This document shows, one piece after another, positions 25,601 through 32,992 of a stretch of DNA of 64,000 bases. The stretch's first letter is position 1. Each line of letters opens with the position of its first letter. This stretch comes from Nocardioides alpinus (GTDB taxonomy: Bacteria; Actinomycetota; Actinomycetes; Propionibacteriales; Nocardioidaceae). The notes below the pieces were generated by a model, which was not told the origin of the DNA, did not search any database, and worked only from the letters and a program-made list of their open reading frames with translations. The stretch is taken from NCBI RefSeq assembly GCF_900112035.1, contig NZ_FOKC01000004.1, forward strand, positions 62,001 to 126,000. The letters are read 5' to 3'. A program made the translations under genes and the position numbers.

Positions 25601-28600
25601 GGTTGTCGAAGTCCTCGGCGGTCTCGAGCGTCAAGGTCGCCCGCGACGCGCTGATGCCGTTGGTGACGCTGTAGACGACGACGATGGGCGGCTCGGCCAG
25701 GGTCGCCGGTGCGGGGACGGTGACGAGGTTGGTCTCGGGGTCCAGCGTCACCCCCTCCGGCGCGTCGAGCAACGAGATCTCGACGCCGTCGCCCGACGAG
25801 ACGAAGTCGTTGGCGAGCGGGTCGAAGGTGGCGGTGCGCCCCGGCTCGACGGTCAACCGGTCCTCCACCGCGAGCGGCGGCTGCGGCTGCGCCGGCTCGA
25901 CGACGGCGACGCGGACGGCTCCGGTCGCGAAGGCGCCCTGCGAGTCGACCACCGAGTAGCTGAACTCGTCGGTGCCCACCGTGTTGGGGTAGGCCTGGTA
26001 CTCGAGGAAGTTCCCGCCGTAGGACAGGATCCGGCCCAACCGCGGCGCAGAGGTGACACCGGTGACGGTGACGGGGTCGCCGTTGCGGTCGACCCCGACC
26101 CCCGGCACGCGGACCTTGATGGTGTCGCCGGACACCACGCGGCCCTCCAGCGTCGGGGGCTCGGGCGGGTCGTTGGGGTCGTCGGTCGGCACGACCGTGA
26201 CCCGGAGCAGCCCGGTGGCGCGATTGCCGTCGAGGTTCTTGGCGATGTAGGTGACGTCGTAGGTGTCGCGCTCCTTCACCACGTCCGGAGCGACGTAGCG
26301 CACCACGCGGCCCGACACGTAGGCCCGGCCCACGTCACCGGTGACGTCGTTCGGTGCGACGACGGCGAGCTGGCCCGGGTCCTCGCTGTCGACCAGGTCG
26401 CCCAGCAGCGTCAGCCGGTCCCCCGCCGGCGAGACGTCGTTGTCGAGCACCGGTGCGGACACCACCGCTCCGGCTCGTACGACGACGCGGTCGGCGGCAG
26501 TGATCGGGGTGTTGTCCGCGGGGGCCGGCCGCTGCGTGACCACGACCTCGCCCTGCACGCCCGCATTGGCGCCGTTGCTGATCGTGTAGGAGACCGTCTG
26601 GGTGGTCGGCGTCATCGAGGGCTGGATGGCCGAGATCCGCAGCCAGCGGCCGTCGATGATCGCGACGGCGACCTGGCCTGCGCGCTCGGCGTCCGCGGTC
26701 TGGACGACCAGCAGCCCACCCGCAGGGTCCAGGTCGTTGGCGAGGACGTCGACGATGCCCGGCGCCTGGCCGTAGACCGCGAGGGTGTCGGGCATGGCGA
26801 TCGGGTCGGAGGCGCGCTTGGGTCGCGGCTTCACGTCGACCCGGATGGTGCCCGGGTCGAGCGGGGCGTTGCCGTACCCGGCCTCGTAGCTGAGGAAGTA
26901 GGTGCCGGCCGTGTCGCCGGTGAAGGTCACCTGGCCGGAGTCGAGGTCCGAGACCACCTTGGCGCCGGGCTGCTGGGGCACCTTGCCACCCAGCGCGAGC
27001 TCGGCGTTGAGGGTGTTGGGGTCCGAGCCGGGGAGGTCGTTGAGCAGCGGGCGGATCTTGATCGGCTTGCCGACCTCACCGCGTACGACGTCGGGCTCGG
27101 CGCTCGCGGCGAAGGCGTTGCGGTCCTTGGGCGCCTGCACCTGGAAGGTCATCGACTTCTTGACCGGTGCCGATCGGCCGTCGGTCACGGCGAACTCGAC
27201 GCGGACCAGTTGCTGGCCCTCGGCCTCCACGGTGGGGGCGGTGAACCGGATCCGGCCGTCGGCCGTCGTCCGCGCGGACGCCCCGGACTCGTCGCCTCCG
27301 ACGGCCTGGGCCGAGTCGAGGATGAGGGTGTCGCCGTCGCGGTCGTCGCGCCAGTCGCCGAGCACCGGCACCGCGAGCGAGCCGCTGTGCGGCACCTTGT
27401 AGGTCGGCTTGCGGTAGCCCTCCCGCAGCTCGGGGGGCTCGTTGTCCTCTCCGTCACGCACGTCGACGGTGACGGTCGCGTGGGCCGCGAGGCCGTCGCG
27501 CCCGTCGTCGATGAAGTAGTCGAAGGTCGCGGGTCGGGCACTCTCGGGCATCTGGAGGATGAGTGTCTGGCCGTCGGGGCTGATCTCGACGCGGGCGCCG
27601 CCGTTGGGCTGGTCGACGTCGACGATGCTCAGCAGCCGACCCTCGGGGGCGGAGTCGTTGTCGAGCGGGTGCAGGACCGTCGTCCGGCTCGCGCGGACAC
27701 CGTAGGAGTCGGGCTTGGCCTGCGGGGGGCGGCGGTCGGCGTCGCTCTGGTTCTGGTTCTCGTTCTCGTCGTCGTCGTTCTGCTTCTTCGACGTGAACGC
27801 CTCCCAGTTGTCGATCTTGGTGGGAGTGTCCTGCTCGACGTCCCAGACCGTGCCGCTGTTGGCGTCGTTGAGGACGATCTCGCCGCGGTTGACCCGGAAC
27901 GCGAGGTTGGTGGCGTCCCCGCCGAGGTCGTTCTCCTCCGCCTCCTGCGACCCGCACTGCACGGCGACGGAGCCCTGGCCGCCCGACCAGGCGCCGAAGA
28001 CGCACGCGCCCAGGCGCACCGGCTCGACCGGGGATCCCGAGCGGGACGCGATCGTCGTGACGTCGCCGGAGTCGAGGTCGACACCCAGGAGCGCGTCGGG
28101 AGCCCCCACCAGCACCGAGTCGGAGGCGGGGCCGGACTGCTGGAGCTCGCTGCCCGGCGGGACCGTCGCGCTGCCGCCGCCGACGACGCGCAGCACTCCG
28201 GCGGCGGCGTCGAGGGTGACGATGCGCTCGCCGACCGTCGTGACGGCGGAGACCTGGCCGACGTCGTCGGGCAGGTCGCGGGTCTCGGCCTCGTCGAAGA
28301 GGCCGCCGTCAGCAGCGAGGGTGGTGACGGTGCCGTCCTCGGACGACGTGACGACGATCGTGCCCGCCTGGCTGACGGCGAGGGCGGCACCCTCGCCGGC
28401 CTCGGCGATCGCCTCGGACTGCCGGTCGACCGAGCTCATGATCGGCTTGCCGAGCTCCGGGTCGTAGCGCACGGCCCACACGTTGCCGGTCTCGGCATCC
28501 GCGCTGGCCAGCGTGCCGCCGGCCATCCGCACGTCACCGGAGGTCGGGATCGCCGCCGAGCCACCGTCCTGCGACTCCAGCCGGCTCGTCTCGAGGGACT

Positions 28601-28904
28601 GGCCGCGACTGGCGTTGAGGTTGAGGGTGACGACCGCTGCACCGTCCTGGACGATGTCCATCCGGGTCTTGCCGTCCTGGCTGGGCACGACACCGTCGAG
28701 CTGGTTGATCGGCTTGTTGAGCCGCCCCGACCAGCCCTTCTTGCCGTTGACGACCCAGACGCCACCGTCGTTGAGCTCCGCCTCGTGGGCCTTGTAGCCG
28801 TTGGCGGTGATGGCATAGGTGACGACAGCGGTGGCCGCGATGGTCAGCGCCACCCCGGAAGCGATTGCCGCCCGGTGCCGACGCACGAACGTCGCACGTG
28901 CCAC
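22617..28904 (-). CDS. Giant membrane-anchored Ig-like/fibronectin type III surface protein
   Basis: 2095 residues. An uncleaved signal-anchor helix lies at about 14-34 (ASGVALTIAATAVVTYAI). A beta-propeller-like region follows (about 45-370), with repeated strands such as GGVWVVNGKKGW and GNVWAVRYDPE. An acidic Asn/Asp linker (about 372-395) leads to many cadherin/Ig-like modules (about 395-1500), several containing L(D/A)ND. Two or three fibronectin III domains (about 1500-1790, NRVGASDFS and NRVGYSLPRS) come next, then a Cys-rich C-terminal region of about 100 residues (SDPKCTDVSCAYATLS ... WNCTFAKFPGG) that I do not recognise. The start is GTG at 28904, 6 nt after AGGGGGA. It heads the MoxR-DUF58-transglutaminase-like operon and is probably its client. 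Confidence 0.85.
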   Translation of the reverse strand: MARATFVRRHRAAIASGVALTIAATAVVTYAITANGYKAHEAELNDGGVWVVNGKKGWSGRLNKPINQLDGVVPSQDGKTRMDIVQDGAAVVTLNLNASRGQSLETSRLESQDGGSAAIPTSGDVRMAGGTLASADAETGNVWAVRYDPELGKPIMSSVDRQSEAIAEAGEGAALAVSQAGTIVVTSSEDGTVTTLAADGGLFDEAETRDLPDDVGQVSAVTTVGERIVTLDAAAGVLRVVGGGSATVPPGSELQQSGPASDSVLVGAPDALLGVDLDSGDVTTIASRSGSPVEPVRLGACVFGAWSGGQGSVAVQCGSQEAEENDLGGDATNLAFRVNRGEIVLNDANSGTVWDVEQDTPTKIDNWEAFTSKKQNDDDENENQNQSDADRRPPQAKPDSYGVRASRTTVLHPLDNDSAPEGRLLSIVDVDQPNGGARVEISPDGQTLILQMPESARPATFDYFIDDGRDGLAAHATVTVDVRDGEDNEPPELREGYRKPTYKVPHSGSLAVPVLGDWRDDRDGDTLILDSAQAVGGDESGASARTTADGRIRFTAPTVEAEGQQLVRVEFAVTDGRSAPVKKSMTFQVQAPKDRNAFAASAEPDVVRGEVGKPIKIRPLLNDLPGSDPNTLNAELALGGKVPQQPGAKVVSDLDSGQVTFTGDTAGTYFLSYEAGYGNAPLDPGTIRVDVKPRPKRASDPIAMPDTLAVYGQAPGIVDVLANDLDPAGGLLVVQTADAERAGQVAVAIIDGRWLRISAIQPSMTPTTQTVSYTISNGANAGVQGEVVVTQRPAPADNTPITAADRVVVRAGAVVSAPVLDNDVSPAGDRLTLLGDLVDSEDPGQLAVVAPNDVTGDVGRAYVSGRVVRYVAPDVVKERDTYDVTYIAKNLDGNRATGLLRVTVVPTDDPNDPPEPPTLEGRVVSGDTIKVRVPGVGVDRNGDPVTVTGVTSAPRLGRILSYGGNFLEYQAYPNTVGTDEFSYSVVDSQGAFATGAVRVAVVEPAQPQPPLAVEDRLTVEPGRTATFDPLANDFVSSGDGVEISLLDAPEGVTLDPETNLVTVPAPATLAEPPIVVVYSVTNGISASRATLTLETAEDFDNPPVVFDAFGRADESGSVVVDVLEGAYDPDGSAADLRVSAVSGDPSATVVDESQVRADRGAAPKVLPFEVVDADGASAAASVYIPPTGTGLPYVLPDALIELDSGGSMTGKIADYIAAPEGARVRLASGRRSYSASPSPLSVGPDGDNRFALSAANGFRGPGALLVEVTTATDASGNEDTSTTDDGATALLSIPVQVGDDDPDLECPSTVVPISAGQRFDLDIATFCKVFTVDPRDVAELSYEAAWGEGIDGLDVGTPDGSVVAITAADTATEGGEAVLTVRAGESNVEEIRFRLAQAPAPTLLPIRVDTMEAGQTRTFDLRSYLQAGVAEPSPTFVSIQNIGSPGVRATTEGSRLTLTADRDTRGAQARFRFVASDVSSDDPPASRRAEGQIQFQVIGTPAPPGEPRPYRTSDEIGTIKMSWRPPDDDGGAPILHYVVREEKTGATQRCDTNECVFRKLRTGGNYSFRVQAVNRVGASDFSALSRSAQADTKPGRVQDIRMQDRGDGTITIAWDKPPTNTSKILDYTITWLGGEAVVSGDVLRYPVTGLNNNERYVFTVQAQNRVGYSLPRSSIEMQPLGTPLPPAAPAVTDLESGPNQTDLRISWQAVLPEGPGPTVYTVSYTNGVTSGSVPGCQRLASLTCTHTGVPYDGLTYTYSVVAANQPEGEAGNRSQPSAGTPIEAVGRPAAWGTFQVSATGNNQEAEVRYIVPDSRGTESRVDILVGGVVVRPPVQQTGANSARISTPSNQQPYAVQLRVCNEKAPAGCTLSGQQNVQTYGPLNDSLYSIEPIVNGRSIQWVISGTSNGDPVRVEYQVRNSGSSAMPIQTYRPSGPGAFTFTTPAVSTDEYEQGQEIFVTVDDDAPGGRGADTGRESATSAAPPPPAIGIGRGAGCQDDAENQPACAGSADPKCTDVSCAYATLSITFAAGARAQNWNCTFAKFPGGLLQPPKRDKSGNGDFSGQVDAYYARGENVSGSCSFGGGYGTISFTTGFP

Positions 28905-28959
28905 GCCACATCCCCCTAGGCCCCCGAATGACGTGCGCCCGCCGCAGTCACCCAGAGGG

Positions 28960-28988
28960 AGAGTATGTATCAGTCGTGGTTCCGACAA
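28960..28988 (-). promoter_or_regulatory. Promoter of the giant surface protein operon
   Basis: Reading leftward, -35 TTGTCG (28983-28988) and -10 TACTCT (28960-28965) are separated by exactly 17 bp, giving a leader of about 50 nt. The -35 lies inside the first of two CGACAAGTCG elements. Confidence 0.65.
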
Positions 28989-29008
28989 GTCGGCAATGCG
29001 ACAAGTCG
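28983..29008. promoter_or_regulatory. Tandem CGACAAGTCG operator-like repeat
   Basis: Two identical copies of CGACAAGTCG (28983-28992 and 28999-29008), each with CGAC/GTCG inverted ends, start 16 bp apart. The first covers the -35 of the giant-protein promoter, and both lie in the 173-bp divergent gap shared with the FHA gene. This fits a regulator binding site for both arms; the regulator is unknown. Confidence 0.55.
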
Positions 29009-29077
29009 GGACCGCGTGCGCGGGTCGGGTGCGATGGGTGATGATGGACGGGTGGGCGTGTACGAGGGGAGCCGACG

Positions 29078-30268
29078 TTGATCGTGGAAGCGCGGTACGC
29101 CAGTGGGGATGGCGTACTTCTCGGCAGTGGCGCGCACTGGGTGCTGCTGACGGATCCGGCCGATGAGCAGGTCGTCCAGGAGCTCTGGGACGTCCTGTCG
29201 ACGACCGCACCCTCGGGCTCGACCGTGGCCGAGCGGGTGCTCGCGGTCGTGGAACGGGCCTTCGCCGGCGACCCGCCGGGCCTGGCCCTGGTCGACTTCA
29301 CGTCCGGTGCGTCCACGACACTGTCCCGCGGCGCCGGCCACGTGCGCCTCGCCGGTCCCGGCCGGGTGCTCAGCCTCGACGGCGGCACCGCCGCCGACCA
29401 GCCCGCCCCCTCCCGCCGCCTCGTCGGCGGCGTCGTCGGCGCCGCCCGCGTGGAGCTCAGGCCCATGTCCGCGAAGGTAGCCCCGACGCCGCACACCCGG
29501 GAGGTCGAGGCGCCCGCGCCGTCGGCGGCCGTGATCGACGGCATCCCTGCGGCCATCCTGGCCGCGAAGGGGCCCGACGGCCCGCCCCCGCGCACCCGGA
29601 TCCGCCGTCCTGTGGCAGAGGACACCGGTTCGCTCACCGACACCTCCGAGCCCGACCCGCTGCTGATGGAGCGGATCGAGGAGGGGGCGCGCACCACGAT
29701 CCGGCCGTCCTCGGCGCCGCACGACGCGCCCGGGTCGCACGACGTCGACGACCACGACGGGTCGACCACCTTCCGTCCTGCACACCTGGCGCAGAGCACG
29801 TCCCCCACCGTCCTGGCGGTCAGCTGTCCGCTCGGCCACCTCACGCCGCCGGTCGCCCCGCAGTGCCGCGTCTGCCACCAGCGGGTCGCGCCGCAGGAGC
29901 CGCGACGGGTGGACCGGCCGTCCCTCGGCGGGCTGCGGCTGCCGACGGGTGAGGTCGTCCCCCTGGATCGGGGGGTGATCCTGGGCCGCAAGCCCGCCCC
30001 GGCCGAGGGCAGCACCGACTGGCCGCACCTCGTGCACCTGCCGGCCGACCACTCCTTCGTCTCGCGACGACACCTCCACGTCGAGCTCGACGGCTGGGAC
30101 GTGGTCGCTCGCGACCTCGACAGCCGAGGCGGTACGACCATCGCCCTTCCCGGTCGCGATCCGCAGCGGATGCGACCCAACGACGCCTACGTCCTCGAAC
30201 CCGGAACGGTGCTCGACATGGCCCAGGTCTACGCCGTCAGATTCGAGACGGGAGCTGTTGCCCGGTGA
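29078..30268 (+). CDS. FHA domain protein with a central zinc-ribbon-like motif
   Basis: 396 residues. The N-terminal about 120 residues are an unrecognised beta-rich domain (VLLGSGAHWVLLTDPADEQV). A long Pro/Ala/Asp-rich linker follows (about 130-245). A Cys-rich motif CPLGHLTPPVAPQCRVCHQ (about 250-268) could bind one metal. The FHA domain (about 285-396) has ILGRKP, then HSFVSRRHLHVEL and RDLDSRGGTTI, the conserved GR, SRxH and SxG(G)T elements that read phosphothreonine. The start is TTG at 29078, 6 nt after AGGGGAG. It overlaps the kinase gene by 4 nt (GTGA), so it is very likely a direct partner or substrate of that kinase. Confidence 0.88.
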   Translation: MIVEARYASGDGVLLGSGAHWVLLTDPADEQVVQELWDVLSTTAPSGSTVAERVLAVVERAFAGDPPGLALVDFTSGASTTLSRGAGHVRLAGPGRVLSLDGGTAADQPAPSRRLVGGVVGAARVELRPMSAKVAPTPHTREVEAPAPSAAVIDGIPAAILAAKGPDGPPPRTRIRRPVAEDTGSLTDTSEPDPLLMERIEEGARTTIRPSSAPHDAPGSHDVDDHDGSTTFRPAHLAQSTSPTVLAVSCPLGHLTPPVAPQCRVCHQRVAPQEPRRVDRPSLGGLRLPTGEVVPLDRGVILGRKPAPAEGSTDWPHLVHLPADHSFVSRRHLHVELDGWDVVARDLDSRGGTTIALPGRDPQRMRPNDAYVLEPGTVLDMAQVYAVRFETGAVAR

Positions 30269-31683
30269 GCGCCCCGGTCATCCCCGGGTTCGCGTTCATC
30301 GAGCACCTGGGCAGCGGCGGCTTCGCCGACGTCTTCCTCTACGAGCAGCAGTGGCCGCGCCAGCGGGTCGCGGTCAAGGTCGTACGACCGGACGTCCCGC
30401 TCACCGACCGTGAGAAGTACCTGTTCACCGCCGAGGCCAACTCGATGGCACGGCTGGCCGACCACCCCTACATCGTCTCGGTGATCACGGCCGGGGTCAC
30501 CGCGGAGGGCGGACGGCCCTTCCTGGTCATGCGCTACTGCCCGCCGCCGGACCTCGGCATCCGGGTCCGCTCCAACCCGATGGCCCCCGTCGACGCCGTC
30601 TCGACCGGGATCAAGCTGGCCAGCGCCATCGAGACCGCCCACCGCTCCGGGATCCTGCACCGCGACATCAAGCCCAGCAACGTGCTCGTCACGACCTACC
30701 ACGAGCCCGCCCTGACCGACTTCGGCATCGCGGGCCACATGTCCGAGGTCGAGGGCGACAACGACGTCCGCATCTCCTACCCGTGGTCGCCGCCGGAGCT
30801 CCTCGACGGACGGTCCAACGGCTCGGTGGCCTCCGACGTCTACTCGCTCGGCGCCACGATCTGGCACCTGCTGGTGGGCCGCTCCCCCTTCTCGATCCCG
30901 TCCGGGGACAACTCGACGCGGGCGATCAGTGCGCGCATCCTGCACGCGGCTCCCCCGGCCACGCAGCGGCCTGACGTGCCGCCGGCACTCGACCGGCTCC
31001 TCCAGCAGTGCCTCGCCAAGCGGCCCGAGCACCGACCCGGGAGCGCGCTCGAGCTCGCCCGCGCCCTCCAGCGCATCGAGTCGGCTGCCGGGTGGGCCCG
31101 TACGTCCGTGGCCGTCGAGGGCGACCGGCCCGACGCCTCGGTGTCGGCTCCCGACGCCACTGTCCACCCCGAGCCGCCCGAGGACGCCACCGCGATGAAG
31201 CCGGTGACCGTCATCTCGGCGAGCGGCCCACGGCGGATCGCTCCGCAGGACGTGTCCCCGGCGTCCGGCGACGACGAGGACGAGTCCGGTGGGGTCTCCG
31301 CCCTGGTCTGGGCCGGGATCGGCGCCGCGGTGCTGGCCCTGCTCGTCGGCTTCCTCGTCGTCCGCGGCGACGGCCGCGGGGAGGACCCCGGCGTCGTGGT
31401 CCCGACCGAGTCGCAGGTCCCCGACGACCTCGTCCCCGACGTGCTGACCGAGGCGCCGACCCTCACGGGCCGTCGTACGGCACGGGGGGTGCTGTTCGAG
31501 TGGAACGCGCCTGTCCCCATCGAGCCCGGCGACAGCTTCAGCTACCACCGCGACGACACCGACGACTACGGCAGCACGACCGACGAGCAGCTCCTCGTCC
31601 GCACCGACGCACCGGTCTGCCTCGACCTGCGGATGACCCGCGGGGCCGACAACTCCCCCACCGCGAACGAGTGCGTCACCTGA
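30265..31683 (+). CDS. Membrane serine/threonine protein kinase with a possible Fn3-like ectodomain
   Basis: 472 residues. The kinase domain (about 8-270) shows the glycine loop LGSGGFADVFLY, the ATP Lys in VAVKVVRPD, the catalytic loop LHRDIKPSNVL, DFGIAGHM for DFG, and SPPELL for the APE segment, so all catalytic residues are present. A Pro/acidic juxtamembrane linker (about 275-343) precedes one transmembrane helix (about 345-367, VWAGIGAAVLALLVGFLVV). The last about 105 residues are outside; APTLTGRRTARGVLFEWNAP resembles the first strands of a fibronectin type III fold, with two Cys near the end. There are no PASTA repeats. The start is GTG at 30265. It probably phosphorylates the FHA protein and cassette components; no phosphatase lies nearby. 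Confidence 0.92.
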   Translation: MSAPVIPGFAFIEHLGSGGFADVFLYEQQWPRQRVAVKVVRPDVPLTDREKYLFTAEANSMARLADHPYIVSVITAGVTAEGGRPFLVMRYCPPPDLGIRVRSNPMAPVDAVSTGIKLASAIETAHRSGILHRDIKPSNVLVTTYHEPALTDFGIAGHMSEVEGDNDVRISYPWSPPELLDGRSNGSVASDVYSLGATIWHLLVGRSPFSIPSGDNSTRAISARILHAAPPATQRPDVPPALDRLLQQCLAKRPEHRPGSALELARALQRIESAAGWARTSVAVEGDRPDASVSAPDATVHPEPPEDATAMKPVTVISASGPRRIAPQDVSPASGDDEDESGGVSALVWAGIGAAVLALLVGFLVVRGDGRGEDPGVVVPTESQVPDDLVPDVLTEAPTLTGRRTARGVLFEWNAPVPIEPGDSFSYHRDDTDDYGSTTDEQLLVRTDAPVCLDLRMTRGADNSPTANECVT

Positions 31684-31699
31684 TCGCGGCGGCGATCAG
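31680..31699. terminator. Hairpin between the kinase gene and terC
   Basis: CTGATCGC-GGCG-GCGATCAG, a perfect 8-bp stem with a tetraloop, overlaps the kinase stop codon and lies between converging genes, so it may end both transcripts. Confidence 0.55.
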
Positions 31700-31739
31700 C
31701 TGACGCACTCGTCGGCTGCGTGTGCGGGGCGGGATCGCC

Positions 31740-32768
31740 TCAGTCGTCTTCCCAGTCGCGACGCGGGCCGGTGGCGGCGTCCTGCTCCTTGGCCGTCATC
31801 CGGCTCGAGGCCCACAGCGAGAGCACCGCGGTGATGACCAGCGTGGCCAGGATGACCACCAGCGAGAGCCAGATCGGGATCTCGAGCCAGGCGTAGTCGA
31901 GGTGCTCGCCACCGTTGATGAAGGGCAGCTCGTTCTCGTGCAGGGCGTGGAAGAACAGCTTCACGCCGATGAAGGCCAGCAGGAACGCCAGGCCGTAGGA
32001 CAGGTAGATCAGGCGCTGGAGCAGCCCACCGATGAGGAAGTAGAGCTGGCGCAGGCCCATCAGCGCGAAGATGTTGGCCGTGAGCACCAGGTAGGGCTCC
32101 TTGGTGATGCCGAAGATCGCGGGGATCGAGTCGAGCGCGAACAGCAGGTCGGTCGTGCCCAGCGTGATGATCACGATGAACATCGGGGTGATCATCCGCT
32201 TGCCGGCGTCGTGGGTGAACAGCGCCTTGCCGTGCCACTCCGACGTGGCGGGGAAGCGACGCTCGATGAAGGCGACGAGCTTGTTCTCCTCGAACTCGTC
32301 GTCCTCGTCCTCGCTGCCCTCCTTGGCCAGCTTGAAGGCCGTGTAGACCAGGAACAGGCCGAAGAGGTAGAAGATCCAGCTGAAGTTGCTGATCGCGGCC
32401 GCGCCGACGGCGATGAAGATCGCGCGCATGACCAGCGCCATCACGATGCCGATCATCAGGGCGTACTGCTGCAGCTCCCGCGGCACGGCGAACTTGGCCA
32501 TGATGATGATGAAGATGAAGAGGTTGTCGATGGACAGCGAGTACTCCACCAGCCAGCCGGAGTAGAACTCCAGGGCGTAGGTGCCGCCCGAGGTGTACCA
32601 GACGCCGAGGCCGAAGATCACTGCCAGACCGACGTAGATCGAGAGGTAGGTCGCGCACTCCTTCATGCTCGGCTCGTGGGGCCGGCGGCCGACCACGGCG
32701 AGGTCGAAGGTGAAGATGGCGATGGTCACCACAGCAGTGGCGATCCAGACCCAGGTGGGGACGTCCAC
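31740..32768 (-). CDS. TerC/Alx family membrane protein
   Basis: 342 residues with about nine membrane helices. Conserved TerC features include SLSIDNLFIFIIIM (about 70-83), whose acidic Asp-Asn is thought to bind metal, and LGTTDLLFALDSIPAIF near residue 195, the second intramembrane Asp motif. An acidic cytosolic loop (EGSEDEDDEFEENK) lies between. TerC/Alx proteins export or load Mn2+ for exported metalloproteins. The start is GTG at 32768 (VDVPTWVW), 8 nt after AGGAG. A yybP-ykoY manganese riboswitch lies upstream, which supports a Mn2+ role directly. Confidence 0.93.
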   Translation of the reverse strand: MDVPTWVWIATAVVTIAIFTFDLAVVGRRPHEPSMKECATYLSIYVGLAVIFGLGVWYTSGGTYALEFYSGWLVEYSLSIDNLFIFIIIMAKFAVPRELQQYALMIGIVMALVMRAIFIAVGAAAISNFSWIFYLFGLFLVYTAFKLAKEGSEDEDDEFEENKLVAFIERRFPATSEWHGKALFTHDAGKRMITPMFIVIITLGTTDLLFALDSIPAIFGITKEPYLVLTANIFALMGLRQLYFLIGGLLQRLIYLSYGLAFLLAFIGVKLFFHALHENELPFINGGEHLDYAWLEIPIWLSLVVILATLVITAVLSLWASSRMTAKEQDAATGPRRDWEDD

Positions 32769-32823
32769 GCTGTTGCTCCTAGGGATGGGGTCGAGTTCGG
32801 TGACCCGCGCAGCGCGCGGACTC

Positions 32824-32943
32824 CGGAGGTCTCTTCCGCTCGCGCGCCCCGGTCGAACCAGCGAGCGGCGAACCAGTGGCACCGGGCACTCGCTCGCGCG
32901 TGCACCGTGATGACGACACCACTACGGGGGAATACTCCCCTCC
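32824..32943 (-). ncRNA. yybP-ykoY manganese riboswitch upstream of terC
   Basis: Reading leftward, the RNA starts GGAGGGGAGUA and ends AAGAGACCUCC, so GGAGG/CCUCC close the P1 stem. Between them are the conserved GUCGUCA and a GCCCGGUGCCAC segment with GC-rich stems. The GGGGAGUA, GUCGUCA and AGACCU blocks are the landmarks of the yybP-ykoY aptamer, which binds Mn2+ and controls terC/ykoY/alx and mntP genes. The spacing (about 120 nt) and the downstream TerC gene fit. A GC-rich hairpin between the aptamer and the ribosome binding site may be the expression platform. Confidence 0.88.
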
Positions 32944-32992
32944 TGGTCCGACAGTGTTCCACGAGCGCCCGGGAGCACGTGAAATCGCCGGC

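Noticed and set aside
23667..28919. A 1750-codon open frame antisense to the giant surface protein
   Set aside because: It is rich in Gly, Arg, Val, Asp and His with no domain, and mirrors the codon structure of the Ig/Fn3 gene. Long antisense frames are expected in DNA this GC-rich.
17926..31683. Reading the MoxR/DUF58 cassette as an anti-phage defence system
   Set aside because: No nuclease, helicase, nucleotide-cyclase or toxin domain is present. The membrane, Ig/Fn3 and kinase content fits an envelope function better.
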